The notes: generated by a model not told the origin, from the letters alone. 64,000 nt of DNA from Aldrovandia affinis (GCA_029706075.1 JAINUG010000215.1:1046501-1110500); one strand, 5' to 3'; shown: positions 36,211 through 47,021, counted from the first letter of the stretch. Numbers and translations are program-made.

Positions 36211-36764
36211 CACTACTGTTCAAAAGTTTGGGGTCACCTGCTGGAAACTATTTTTATCTCATAATTGACAATGCTTTACACCGTATACATTTCTGTAAAT
36301 ACTTTAAAATGACAAAAAAACACATGTAACAATGAACAAAATGAACATCAAAGAAATGTTCAAGAAAATTATATTGAAAATTGAATCTTGGATTCCTCAA
36401 AATAGTCACCCTTTGGTGTGAGAATAGCCTCACAAACAATGGCCATTCGGTTAATACGTTTTAGCAGGAAATCACCCGACATGTTTTCCCAGCTATCCTG
36501 CAGCAATTCCCAGAGAAACTTGTGGGTTGCTTTGCTTTGACTCTTCCTTTCCAGTTTGTCCCATACACGTTCTATGGGATTGAGGTCTGGACACTGGGCA
36601 GGCCAGGTCTTTAGTTTGAGTTGTTGTTCACATTCCTCCTTCACCAGATAGTTCTTGCACAACTTCAAGGTGTGTTTCGGGTCGTTATCTTGCTGAAGAA
36701 TGAAGGAGTGTCCGATTAGCCATAGTCCAGATGGAAGGTGACCCCAAACTTTTGAATGGTAGTG
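36211..36764 (-). mobile_element. Tc1/mariner deletion derivative
   Basis: The ends CACTACTGTTCAAAAGTTTG and, inverted, CACTACCATTCAAAAGTTTG lie between TA dinucleotides and run on into GGGTCACC. At 554 bp it is about half of a normal Tc1 and retains only the transposase C-terminal half. It is separated from the preceding Tc1 by a 16-bp TA run only. Confidence 0.92.
36369..36728 (-). pseudogene. Tc1 transposase C-terminal fragment
   Basis: The open frame contains HSFILQQDNDPKHTLKLCKN, with the second catalytic Asp, then WPAQCPDLNPIERVWDKLER with the catalytic Glu, and a C-terminal WENMSGDFLLKRINRM region. The helix-turn-helix part and first catalytic Asp are deleted. The frame is still open, suggesting that the deletion derivative is comparatively young. 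Confidence 0.92.
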
Positions 36765-37215
36765 TATATATATACATGTGTGTCTCACGACGCAGTAAGC
36801 ACCATTATATCATGACGCATCAGGAGAAAATAAAATCTATATGTGCAAAATTTGCGCATCCTAGAGGTACATTTCCTTTCGTAACTAGTTAAATTATCGA
36901 AAGATAAGCTTTGGTAATGACCTGTTATTTAGCCAAGATACAAAATGCTAATGCTTCATTGTAGGAATTCCATCAAAAATGTTAAATATATACAAAAAAT
37001 GTGTAAAAATAAAAGTGAAAACATTCCTATACAGCTATTCTGTAAATCCACAGGGGTACGCACAAATATTTGTGATGGCTGTCAGTGTTCTCATATTCCT
37101 TTATTCCTTACAAGATAAGGAGAACAAAGGGAGATCCAGCAGAAACCGGTATCACTCCTGCACAGCCTGTGTCTCTCTGTCAGTATCTTTGTTCAAGTAG
37201 TGGTCAGGAGCAGTG
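36765..37215. other. Unassigned AT-rich sequence
   Basis: A 73-codon plus frame (36979-37200) is not recognisable. Confidence 0.5.
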
Positions 37216-37218
37216 AGT

Positions 37219-37429
37219 GACACTGACACGCATTAGGGTTAGGGTTAGGGCACACTGATGCACATTAGGGTTAGGGCACACTGATGCACATTAGGGTTAG
37301 GGCACACTAACACACATTAGGGTTAGGGCACACTGACATGCATTAGGGTTAGGGCACACTGATGCACATTAGGGTTAGGGTGCACTGGCGCGCATTAGGG
37401 TTACCCTAATGTGCGTCAGTGTGCCCTAA
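37219..37429 (+). repeat. 26-bp minisatellite with telomere-type TTAGGG pairs
   Basis: About seven units of CATTAGGGTTAGGGCACACT followed by GATGCA. Each carries two TTAGGG hexamers, three in the first unit. At 37393-37411 the array turns back on itself (CATTAGGGTTACCCTAATG) and a last unit runs in the opposite direction as GTGCGTCAGTGTGCCCTAA. Vertebrate telomeres use this hexamer, so it is an interstitial telomere-like tract. Confidence 0.93.
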
Positions 37430-37654
37430 GGAAATATAACGGGGCTCACATCATGAACGGGGGACACAGTGCTTCACAGATGTGGGGCGCAATTTTGTGT
37501 ACAGCGCTACAGATGTGCCCAGACACCCGCTGCTGTGGTTATCGGCTGTTTGAGGTGTGAAAGTGCTCTGAAGACAAATTACAGTATTCATTTGCTTCGC
37601 AAACACCTGGATCCAGGGAGAATTACACAGCTTTTATTTTAAGTACAGAATTAT
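37430..37654. other. Unassigned sequence
   Basis: No gene or repeat family is recognised. Confidence 0.5.
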
Positions 37655-37985
37655 CCATTTATACAGATGGATATTTACTAAAGCAGCTCATGCTGAGTGC
37701 CTCGCTCCAGGGTACAACTGCAATGCCTCACCTGTACCTGTTTAAACAGTTTGCTTAGCACATTTCTTTATCCAGGGCAATTTAGCTTACATTTCTTTTT
37801 TTACATAGTATCCATTTATACAGCTGGATGTTTGCTGATGCAATTTGATTGTCTTGTTAAAGAATAGAACTGCAACTCGGGAATCTAACCTGCAACTTTT
37901 GGACAACAGGTCCAGCTGCTTACTCACTATAACGTCCGACATAATCTGGTAACCTTTAGGTTACAAGCTCAGCTCCATAACTATT
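37655..37985 (-). mobile_element. Two adjacent degraded SINE fragments
   Basis: The phrase ATCCATTTATACAG(A/C)TGGAT occurs twice (about 37652 and 37809), each followed by decayed body phrases such as CTCGCTCCAGGGTACAACTGCAATG, corresponding to the 46.2-kb SINE. The second is followed by CGGGAATCTAACCTGCAACTTTT, a mutated B-box region. They are probably two old copies in the same direction. Confidence 0.6.
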
Positions 37986-38096
37986 ACCCCTAACAGCATC
38001 CAATTTTGTGGTACATACATACATTCTATTAGCCATCCAGTTTGTTTCAACATCAAAGATATCCTTTCACACTACTTTTGACATTTACTTTTTACA

Positions 38097-38678
38097 ATGA
38101 CTTTTGTCATTACTGTTGTTGAAAAAATTGCTAATATCTGCCCAATAATATATCCCAATCAGAAAAGGACAAACTGGTATGGAATCTGTGAACTGCATTA
38201 CCCAGGATTCCCCAAGTCCAGTCATTTTCAATGTGTCACCCATTGTCCATGTGTTACAGAGTTAGCATCCCAGCAGAGAATTAGGTCATCTGATACAAAG
38301 CTCAATAATTTGTGTCACTACGGTTTCCATAGGGAGTCGAGTGTATTAAAAACATTGATAACTGGCTGGTCGAGACTCAACTGCATATTGCAGATTTCCT
38401 GCACAGGGCGTTTTGAGATGTATGTACTGTATGCACCTGCATTGTGCCTCTTATCTGCTGAAATGGTGGTAACAGAACGAAACAGTGATTATGGCCCACA
38501 AGTACACACCTGGTCCAGAAAAGCGATACTAACAGCTAAATCTTTTCATTTTTCAGGGTTTACGACGCGTCAGATGTTTCTGACTGGTGGCTATGGTTTC
38601 CGAACGAGGTGTAATTCTGTCAATATACATTTTGTCTTAAGTTACCGTCGCATGGAAAAAGTACCCTTCCACACGTGA
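38097..38678 (+). other. 193-codon open frame of unknown status
   Basis: The frame starts MTFVITVVEKIANICPIIYP and is Cys-rich, with no domain, transmembrane segment or signal peptide that I recognise. It is unusually long for AT-rich non-repeat DNA here. A textbook branch point and acceptor (38527-38556) lies inside it, so the frame may be chance, with only its last part exonic. I do not call it a gene. Confidence 0.25.
38527..38674 (+). other. Candidate splice acceptor and exon
   Basis: TACTAAC at 38527-38533 matches the optimal branch-point sequence. It is followed 24 nt later by TCTTTTCATTTTTCAG, then G. A possible donor, ACAC|GTGAGC, lies at 38674/38675, giving a 118-nt exon open in one frame (FTTRQMFLTGGYGFRTRCNS...). 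A second frame reads VYDASDVSDWWLWFPNEV before a stop. Neither product is recognised. Confidence 0.3.
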
Positions 38679-38999
38679 GCCCACTTGGTGTCGACTGACT
38701 TTGTTCCATTGTATTTAGCCTCCTCCACTGGATTTCTGCATCGACTCAACAGCCACACTGATCTCGGGAGAATTTCCTTGCATTTTTTCCCCAGTCACCT
38801 TCAAGGCAATAAATGACAATGGCTCTGCAAAATGCATGCCCAACCACATCAAATAAATGGTTTTTATAGAGCATGGAAAATAGTCATCACTTCTCAGGTC
38901 CCTGCACACCACGCTTCTGTTTTAAAGAGCTCTGTTACTCCACAAGTTCACAACAATTTAAAACACTGTTCCATAAACCCTGTGGGGCAAGTATTGCTC
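38679..38999. other. Unassigned sequence
   Basis: Nothing is recognised. Confidence 0.5.
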
Positions 39000-39112
39000 T
39001 GTCTCCATCACTCTCTCTCGGTTTCTCTCTCTCTCCCTGTCTCTCTGTCTCCGTCTCTCTCCGCCTCTCTCCCTGTCTCTCTCTCCCTGTCTCTCTTTCT
39101 CTCTGTCTGTTT
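39000..39112. repeat. (CT)n-rich microsatellite
   Basis: A degenerate CTCTCTCTGTCT/CTCCCTGT repeat, pyrimidine-biased on the plus strand. Overlying Ser-Leu-rich frames are artefacts. Confidence 0.9.
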
Positions 39113-39473
39113 ATTGCATCAGTATAAATGGAAAACTCAACGCTTCCTGCGAGAACATTTAAGGGACTGAATCTATAACACACAACGAGGAGGGCATGCC
39201 TGGACCGTGTGCCACAAACCAACAGTATACAGTCGTGTGAAAATCAGGGAGTGTGATGGATGTGTACACATGGCAGCCAATGCAAATATCATGCTGACAG
39301 AAATTAGTTGAGCACACACGAACACAGAAATAGCTACATGCACACATACAGGGGTAGACAAAATTATGGAAACACCAAACAATATATTAATATTTGTTAA
39401 CTAATAAGGAGTTGGGCAACTCGTTGCCTTCAGAACAGCTTCAATCCTTTTTGGAATGCTGTTATACAGGTTC

Positions 39474-39710
39474 CTAGTGGGATATTTGGAAAGCCTCCAA
39501 TCCTTTGAGAGATAAAGGCGGTGAAAAGCTACTCCACACTCTATGTTCCAGAACTTCCCAAAAAGACTCAATGATGTTTAGATCTGCTGACTGGGGAGGC
39601 CATGAAAGGTGCCATTTAACAGTTGGGAACAGGCAATGTGGGTTGAAGACTATCTTTGGCTTTCTCCAGACATAAACCTGTCCAGATGTAGGAAAAAGAG
39701 TAAAAGGCAA
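39474..39710 (-). pseudogene. Tc1-like transposase C-terminal fragment
   Basis: The 78-codon frame holds WPPQSADLNIIESFWEVLEH near its middle. This is the region around the third catalytic residue (Glu) of Tc1-type DDE transposases, followed by the usual helical end (LKGLEAF). Upstream segments that should hold both Asp residues are broken by frameshifts, so the protein is dead. Confidence 0.85.
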
Positions 39711-40127
39711 CTCAGACCATATTACTTTCAGAAGTCCAGGTTTTGTTGCTCATCACACCAGGTTTTGTGTTGTTGCGCAGCGCACTTGGTTACAAGTGGT
39801 TTCTGAATGGAAGCCCAAACAAATATCAGCTTTGTGAAGCTCACCAAGCACAGTTTTTCTTGGGACTGGGTCACGGAGGCGTAGATTCAGTTCTGTGGTA
39901 AAACCTGTTTTGTGTTTTTTCGAATTATCCTGTTGTGTCCATCTATCCTTGGTTTTCCGTATTTGGCATATGCCATCATGATTTGCAGCACATGATTTTC
40001 TCCTAAACACATTAAATTATTTTGCCTTATCTGTGACTGACGCACCAGCAATTCGGACACTAACTATTTGACCTCTTTCAAAATCTGTTAGATCTCTCAT
40101 GTTGCTTTAGAAATAATATAATATATA

Positions 40128-40210
40128 TATGCCATTTAGCAGACGCTTTTATCCAAAGCGACTTACAGTAGTGAATGCATACATTTTCAGTATATGTAGC
40201 CCCAGTATAC
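40128..40210 (-). mobile_element. LINE/SINE tail nested in the Tc1-like element
   Basis: GCCATTTAGCAGACGCTTTT, then ATCCAAAGCGACTTACAGTAG, is the reverse complement of the common teleost LINE-type tail (CGCTTTGGATAAAAGCG hairpin). It sits inside the Tc1-like element and is therefore younger than it. Confidence 0.75.
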
Positions 40211-40537
40211 ACATACTAAAGTGTTGAAAACATATTTTTTTAAACATATTTTATATTTTATAAAAAATTGTAATTAGTATTGACAATAATATTTAAAAAC
40301 ATGTGTAGACTCCTTTTTAATTGTGATTTAGTTACTTGTTACTTCAAAATGCCTTTCACATTTGGTGTTTCCATTATTTTGTCTACTCCCTGTATGTGCA
40401 CATAGAACAATAGAACTTGTACAATTAATGCTGAAAAGAACAAACACAAGCACACATGTGCACACATACACCAGTCGGCAACCACCACCATTCCTACCAA
40501 CACAGATGTGCCATACTACAAGAAAATGACAAATGCA

Positions 40538-40678
40538 CACAAGCATACATACGCACACACAAACACACACACACACACAAGCATGTACATGCACATACAC
40601 ACACACAAATGCACACGCACACATGCATGCACACACACATGCACGCACGCACATGCACACACACTCACACACACATAT
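40538..40678. repeat. (CA)n microsatellite, interrupted
   Basis: CACA runs with GCATGTACATG and GCACGC interruptions for about 140 bp. Confidence 0.93.
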
Positions 40679-40679
40679 C

Positions 40680-40806
40680 ATGGGGTGACAATGTGGCCAT
40701 TGGGGAACAGGGCTTGTAGTCAGAAGGCTGCATGTTCAAACCCTAGGTGGTACCCTGATGTTAGACCCCAGCTGCTTCTGTAAATATCCATATGTATAAA
40801 TGTATC
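40680..40806 (+). mobile_element. tRNA-derived SINE fragment
   Basis: The head ATGGGGTGACAATGTGGCC, the phrase AGGGCTTGTAGTCAGAAGGC, a weakened B box (TGTTCAAACCCTAGG) and TAAATATCCATATGTATAAATG match the order of the intact copy at 21.6 kb. There is no tail hairpin. Confidence 0.7.
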
Positions 40807-42640
40807 ATATGAAAAATTTTATGCAAATAAATCATAATAATAATGGCAACAGTAACCATTTAATTTGCACTGTCGTTTGCAATATTTGTCAGGATAAGCC
40901 ACAGGAACTGATTGGCTCTATTAATGTACAGCACATGAGTGGGGCTTCCTACAGGGAGACCTGTAGGCTTTAAAAATTAGCTTAGATTATGAAGTTTTAA
41001 AAAAACTGCACAAAAATGTGAATGTGAGTGACTTTTGTGTTAATGAAAAGGTTATCTGGTAAGCTGGCCATCAATAAATACTTTAGAGGTTCCAAGATTT
41101 CATGTTGACTACTTGCTTTCTCTCTGACAGTGCACGCAAGCATTAAAAGGTTGAATTCAGCTCACGGTTTGGACAAAGGAGAGAGAGAAAGCACATTATT
41201 CGGGCCATACGTATGCTGCCTGTTCTCCATGTCAGGACAGGGCCAGGTTAAGAAATATCAGATGTTAGTTCACCCGCATGGCACAGTGGCATTTCCACTA
41301 CATGGAAAAAGTAGGGCTAAACAACGTGGCATGACATGCAGAGGATGTGGCTCCAAATAGCTGCACATTCTCAGAAAACCGTGGCTGACTTTATTCAGTA
41401 CTGGTGTAGCGGATGGGCTCAGTGAGCACCCGCTGCCGAGTGACGTGGATAAGAGTACGATTAGTTCCCGCTCTCTTGTCGCGTCGGAGATCCCCTCGGT
41501 TCGAAACTCGCTGCGGGCAGAACCAACACCGTCACACTGGCACAAGTGATGCGTGTGTTTGAGAAAAAGAGACGGACAACGACTACGCAAAACGGATGGA
41601 GGACTTGGCGTAGTAGCCCATTACTAAGGAATGGAAAGAAACAGAAGGATTGTGTTTGCACAGACGAAACTAACCATGCCCAAGACCTGGTTTGCAGGGT
41701 CCACTTTTTTCCTCAGGTGGCCTGGAAATAATTCTATCAACCCAGTACTGGGACCGAGCTAAGGACCAGAATGGGCAGGACATGGTTGTGGAAAAGGGCT
41801 ATACGTCCCTAAAATAAAACCCACTTAAGGAACGTTAAACCCTGCCTGCCAATCCTCGATAATCTCAGAAACCCTGGTTCTGGCAAGGTCCAATTCCACA
41901 CAGAAAATGGTCTTCCACTAGGACAGTGCTGAGTAATTGGTCTGCAGGTAATGATGGAGCGTGGTTATCCCTTCACTACTCTGTGCAGCGGTCCCTGCTT
42001 TTAAGATTCAATCTTTGGATTCAATCCATTTCTCTCTCTCTCTCTGCGGAGTGTCCCTCGCACCTGCTACTATTTTAGAGGTGACAATGAGCTCAGTTTT
42101 GTTACTCAAACCTTCTCCATCCAAGTATCATGACAGCAACTGATTTTTTTATTTTACAATGAACACATTTTACAACAATAACTCTGCCCCCCTCCCTGAT
42201 TTTCTATGGAAATCCATGTCAAACACTCAATAGATGGGGAAGAAAGTTTTCCATTAAGAAACAGTGACCCTTTGAAGAACAGGGAGGTTTGCGATCCATT
42301 CTGCTGTAGCATCAAATCTCCAGCGGAAACCACAGGAGATTGTGAGAGCAATAAAGAAAACGCCACAGGCGAATGCGGTTAATTATATCTGCTAATTCCC
42401 TGTACAGTGGGCTAATGCAATTAGATGCAAACAAATACCTTCTGTGCAACTCTTAACTGCAGGTTTTATTTTCCTTTTTCTTTGAATGAGTACATTCATA
42501 CATATTTCTAGTAGGAGGTTTATTTTTTGGTTTTCTTTTTCATTCCTGAACACTATTTCCATTTTGAGTAATAGATTAACTAAGGACTAACACAAAATAT
42601 AGCTAACTTCAGCAATATTTTTCAAGCCTGTGAACAAATA
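40807..42640. other. Unassigned sequence
   Basis: Apart from the tRNA-like segment near 41.4 kb, no repeat or gene is named. Minus-strand frames of 106 codons (41270-41590) and 70 codons (42154-42366) are not recognisable. Confidence 0.45.
41404..41522 (+). other. tRNA-like segment, possible SINE head
   Basis: TAGCGGATGGGCTCAGTGAG resembles an A box, and GGTTCGAAACTC at 41499-41510 is an excellent B box. The gap of about 80 bp is longer than in a normal tRNA gene, and I cannot fold a complete cloverleaf. An old SINE head with an insertion is more likely than a working tRNA gene. Confidence 0.35.
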
Positions 42641-42765
42641 TATACAGACACACATACACTCAACCATACACATACACATGCACATTCACAAACACACACA
42701 CTCACACACACTCCGCCATAAACATACACATGCACACACATACACACGCACACTAAGCCATACAC
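42641..42765. repeat. (CA)n microsatellite, interrupted
   Basis: CACACATACA-type repeats with CCATA and CTC interruptions for about 125 bp. Confidence 0.88.
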
Positions 42766-42844
42766 CTACACACCCTTGTGATAGTTCACACACAGTGAGT
42801 GTGTGGGTATGCAATGACATTCCAGCCTTTGGCAGGAAGTCCTC

Positions 42845-43187
42845 TGGATCACACCAGCGCACACCTGAGGCTGACACACCTGAGGATGACACACAGGCGA
42901 TGCAACCTGATCACACCAGTGCTCACCTGAGCCTGACACACACAGCCTGATCACACCAGCACTCACCTGAGGCTGACACACACAGCCTGATCACACGAGC
43001 ACTCACCTGAGCCTGACACACACAGCCTGATCACACCAGCACTCACCTGAGCCTGACACACACAGCCTGATCACACCAGCACTCACCTGAGGCTGACACA
43101 CACAGCCTGATCACACCAGCACTCACCTGAGGCTGACACACACAGCCTGATCACACCAGCACTCACCTGAGGCTGACACACACAGGT
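42845..43187. repeat. 40-bp minisatellite
   Basis: The unit is GATCACACCAGCACTCACCT followed by GAGGCTGACACACACAGCCT. About six full copies lie at 42940-43185, with diverged copies upstream. Units alternate between GAGGCTG and GAGCCTG. It holds clustered TGATCA-like sites but no coding signal. Confidence 0.95.
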
Positions 43188-44860
43188 GATGAATGACTCA
43201 CACTACAGCCAATTAGTGCCCACAATTAAAGACGGAACAGGAATTACCAAAAATATATATGATTAATGCTAAAGCTTGAGGTATTAGATACCCTCTCTAA
43301 TGTGTAGACTTTTCTCAGCATCCAGATTATGTCAAATCATAAATGTAAAATGAGGTTTGTATAAAACACATTGTTTGTGAGAGTTGCAGTGTCTGAAAAA
43401 TAAAACAAACAATGTCACAATTCCAAAAATGTGCCCGACAGAAATTGGCCAGCCCCCCCCGCCCCCATTAAGGAAAGGCTTGAGAACATGTCAGTGGAGC
43501 CGAGAGGAACGTCTCATCTTATAATGTGGACCGGCGGCTGAGGACAGCAAGCCGCCAGACTGGCCAGACGTCACACGGCCCACGGCCCGTGGCCCGACAG
43601 ACGTCACGCGTGTCGTCTGTGCGCACAGCTGTGATTCAGGTGCAACATGCTTTTTCCCTTCCTTTTTTTGATGCAAATTAAGATGCAGTCTGCATCCCTG
43701 CTCCGTGGATGACAGTGCTGCGTTCACGGGACAACGGGAGGTGACATTAATCCAGCTGGGTACAATGCATCTGTACGTGTGGGGCTGCTGGGGTCTGATC
43801 TCTCAGTTTCCCTTTGACCCTTGCGATTCGAGAGAGAGCTCAAAAAACAGTCTGCAATTCAAATAAAATGTTCTGATTTAATTATTCGCAGGCCGATTTT
43901 CAGCTCGCTGATGGTGTTACTCGGACACTCACATTATCCACCTTTCGAAGGAGAGCAAGCCACTGGCTCTGACATGTATGGCAATTCTCTCACCTTCACA
44001 GATGAGGCAAATTTTCTGTCAGTCCTCATTTTGGTGGATGTGCCCATACGTAGGCCTGTTCGGAAGAACGGGGAAAGCTTCTCAGACGCATTGCGTTTTC
44101 CATTTGCTTTCAATACAAAGAAGCACAGTCCTGCTGTGGTGCCAATGCATGAAGATACAGTGGCCTAAACCCTAACCCTACCACTTTACTGAGCGTGTCA
44201 TTCAATTCAATAACACTGCTCTGTTTCTAAGCTACTCATTCAATTAGCTCTTTCAAACACACAACCTACGTCAAATTTAATCAATTTAACCTGTGTGTAT
44301 CTCTGACCGCTGGCTACAGCAGTACCACATTTTCCATAAACACAGTTTAGTGAAAAGACAGAAAACCGGGTGAAGTGTAAAGTTCCAGGCAGCGCGGACG
44401 TTTGAGAATATTGAATTAGTTACTGTTTATTATACCTGATTTCATCCAAACCTCTGCTACCAGAAAAAAACCTGGCGCTCGCTCAAATGATATTCTCACA
44501 TGACACATGATCACATGGCCTCCAGTACGAAAAAATATTGTTACTAAATCAATTTTTCTAAAACATATTGAACTGCACCTTTGTTAAGTGTGTAGAGCAC
44601 AGGTAACAGATTCCCTGTTCTGAAACGTTCAGCATAAATATATGATATATAAATATATATTTTCTTTCAAATTTGCGAGCCAAAGCTCTTACGGGTTCAG
44701 TGGGTTAAATACATAGGCATTAGTCATAGCTCAGTCCAGGTTGAACTTTTGGGCCCAACATTTTTCAAATGTGTGCAAATAGAAAAAAAACTCAATGGTA
44801 GCCCCGAGGTACACTTCAATAAAAACCAAAAACTCTGTTCCACTGTCAAAAATACAATTC
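43188..44860. other. Unassigned sequence with a CpG-richer patch
   Basis: 43490-43770 is richer in CG, including ACGGCCCACGGCCCGTGGCC. A 115-codon plus frame (43821-44168) ends with HSPAVVPMHEDTVA. It has no recognised domain, and a competing 65-codon frame overlaps it. No promoter or confident splice site was seen. Confidence 0.4.
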
Positions 44861-45228
44861 TTAAGTGGTTACAACATTCAACACTGGCCACGGAGACCGG
44901 GGTTCGATTCCCCGTCTCAACAGAGTCGGTTCTGGCCAGGAGTGCCACCAGGGGCGGCGATTGGCTGTCCGCCCCAGGGAGGGGGAAGGGAAGCCGACAT
45001 GACGTTCGCTGCGCATAAGAGTGACCCTGTAGTATCGGGTTACGGTCGACGGCCTGGCGAGTGCCGTCTCGGAGGAGACGTTACTTTGCCTTCGTCACCA
45101 CCGGTCACAGGACTATGGCAGCAAATTCACATTACTAGGGGGGGATTGACATTAAAAAATTGCAGGTGCAATTGGCTACTAAATTGGGAGAAAATGGGAG
45201 AAAATCAGTAACAAAATCTTTAAAAAAT
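44861..45228 (+). mobile_element. tRNA-derived SINE, second family
   Basis: A B-box stem GGGGTTCGATTCCCC (44898-44912) is preceded by GGCCACGGAGACC. The GC-rich body has GGCGGCGATTGGCTGTCCGC and GTCTCGGAGGAGACG. The 3' end reads GCAATTGGCTACTAAATTGG, then repeated GAGAAAATGG and an A-rich tail. This differs in body and tail from the other SINEs here. The 138-codon frame across it is not a gene. Confidence 0.8.
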
Positions 45229-46169
45229 ATATATTTTTTTAAATACTCTTATATAACATTAAAATATCCAATAGCCATTTCCCACAATTTCCCACAATGT
45301 TCTACATGATTCCTTTATGGTGAAATTCAAATCCACATTTGAAACGGATATCTTCTTTCCCAGGGATACTTTTGTGTGCATTTGTTTTACTTCCAAAGCT
45401 TTCTCACATTTTTGTACAATAAAAATGCCAGGAACACTCACACCAAGACAGGCTTTTCAATATTTGCCTAGCTGAACTTCAGTTATCTTTTGTTTGCCTT
45501 ATCTTGATTTATTGTTTTAAGGGTTGAAGGTGATTAATGGGTGTGGACTTTAGATTCAGTAATCTCTGCTGAGAAGCAAGCTTTTTCTTTTCTTTGGTTG
45601 ACAAAGGTTGAATGCAACCGGTTCAAGCTCAAACCAGCATGAAGCTGTGAGTGGGCTTTTACTTGAGCAGTAATTGCATAGTAGGCCACCTGTCCATTCT
45701 CAACCAGTTACATAAACAGACAGGTAACGAACATATACACGTAGGAATGTTTAGATTCTCCAGCAACCATCTCATACGTGCGTTATCTTCTGAAGGTGTG
45801 ATTTCCTGTACTGGAAACAGTGTTTCAGGAGTTATGACAAGTTGCGAGTGTTGAACAGTACAAACTCCCGATCTGCTCCATGGAGATTCTCCATCGCTGG
45901 AGAGGGCCCAGTTAAGGAAGGCACCCACATACTCTCCAAAGCCCTGACTCATCAGTGTGTTGGAAACAAGATTCACACTAGCCCTCATCCTGTGGTAAGA
46001 TATCAGTGGTCACCGGCTGTGTAACAACTCAAGTGAAAACTGAAAATTATATTATATATATTATATACGTGCACACAAACTACATTTTAAGTGAGAGGTA
46101 ATGGTTGGCATAAGCCCCAAAAGATGGGGAATTCACACAAGCACTCTTATCTTATATTATATTATATAT
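45229..46169. other. Unassigned sequence
   Basis: Frames of up to 109 codons, none recognisable. A short TATATTATATA patch lies near 46050. Confidence 0.5.
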
Positions 46170-46367
46170 TACAGGCATTTAGCAGACACTCTTATCCAGA
46201 GCAATTTACAGTTTACAATCCATTTATACAGCTGGATATTAACTGAAGCAATTCAGGTTAAGTACCTTGCTCAAGGGTACAACGGCAGTGTCCCACCTGG
46301 GGATTGAACCTGCAACCTTAACGTTACAAGCCCAGTTCCCTAACCATTATACCACACTGCCTGCCCC
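46170..46367 (-). mobile_element. tRNA-derived SINE with LINE-type tail
   Basis: This is the reverse complement of the 21.6-kb family. The plus strand shows ACAGGCATTTAGCAGACACT, CTTATCCAGAGC (hairpin, one arm mutated), CAGCTGGATATTAACTGAAG, CTTGCTCAAGGGTACAACGG, the B box GGGGATTGAACCTG and the head CCTAACCATTATACCACACT. Confidence 0.9.
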
Positions 46368-46779
46368 CATCTTGACCCATGTACTGACAAGTCTTCCAGC
46401 ACAAAATGCTTTGATACCTGCTACGATACTGTAATTATATATTGGTCTACTTCAAACGATGTACTCACCACTGGACAGGCCGATCTCAATCTCAAGTTTA
46501 ATAAAACCGCGGAACATGAAACTCCGTTTTTTTCATCAGTGCACTCGTCTGTTTAAAAGTCTGACATGTTCTAATCTGGTGGAAAACTGTATAATGCTGT
46601 AAAAAGATTGTAGGAGAGTGCAAAAATATGTCTTAAAAATGTTAACAAGAGTAATGTCATATATGCCATTTAGAGATACAAAGAGTCACTTGTCTTCTTA
46701 ATAAAAATTTGCAGATTTATATGAAATTGTGATGCTTAGTTTGAATAGTATTTGTCCATTAAAAAAAAAAAAGTATCTA
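46368..46779. other. Unassigned AT-rich sequence
   Basis: No gene or named repeat. A run of 12 A lies near 46762. Confidence 0.5.
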
Positions 46780-46990
46780 CAGGTTACTGGCAAAATAAAG
46801 GCAACACTTTGATAACCCAGGGGCGACATTCAAACAGCCCTGGCTCGGGCTAGGACAGTCCCAGGGGAGAACCAGGCCTATCTGCCGGTTCCAGCCCTGG
46901 TTCCCCCTGATGGACACTTGCAGTATTGCACCAATTTAAAGGACCCCTCATTATTTACTAAAATGTTGCCTTTATTTTGCCAGTCACCTA
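46780..46990. mobile_element. 211-bp Tc1-type MITE
   Basis: Termini CAGGTTACTGGCAAAATAAA and its inverse (TTTATTTTGCCAGTCACCTA) are flanked by TA on each side and continue into GGCAACA. The inside has no coding capacity and an inverted GC-rich part (CAGCCCTGGCTCGGG, later CCAGCCCTGGTTCCCC). It abuts the truncated end of the next Tc1 copy. Confidence 0.8.
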
Positions 46991-47021
46991 TACATTTGTG
47001 CTGGAATGGCATAAGTAGGAG

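Larger units (their letters stand above)
39349..40392 (-). mobile_element. Tc1-like element with nested L2 tail
   Basis: TA-flanked termini CAGGGGTAGACAAAATTATG and, inverted, CAGGGAGTAGACAAAATAAT each continue to GGAAACACCAAA. On the minus strand 39474-39710 retains part of the transposase C-terminus, including SADLNIIESFWEVLEHRVWS with the catalytic Glu. Stops and frameshifts interrupt the rest. A second copy of this family begins at 49.35 kb. Confidence 0.88.

Noticed and set aside
43821-44168. 115-codon plus frame as a gene
   Set aside because: No domain, start context or splice signals were convincing, and a competing frame covers the same bases.
44795-45211. 138-codon plus frame
   Set aside because: It lies over a GC-rich tRNA-derived SINE with a clear B box and A-rich tail.
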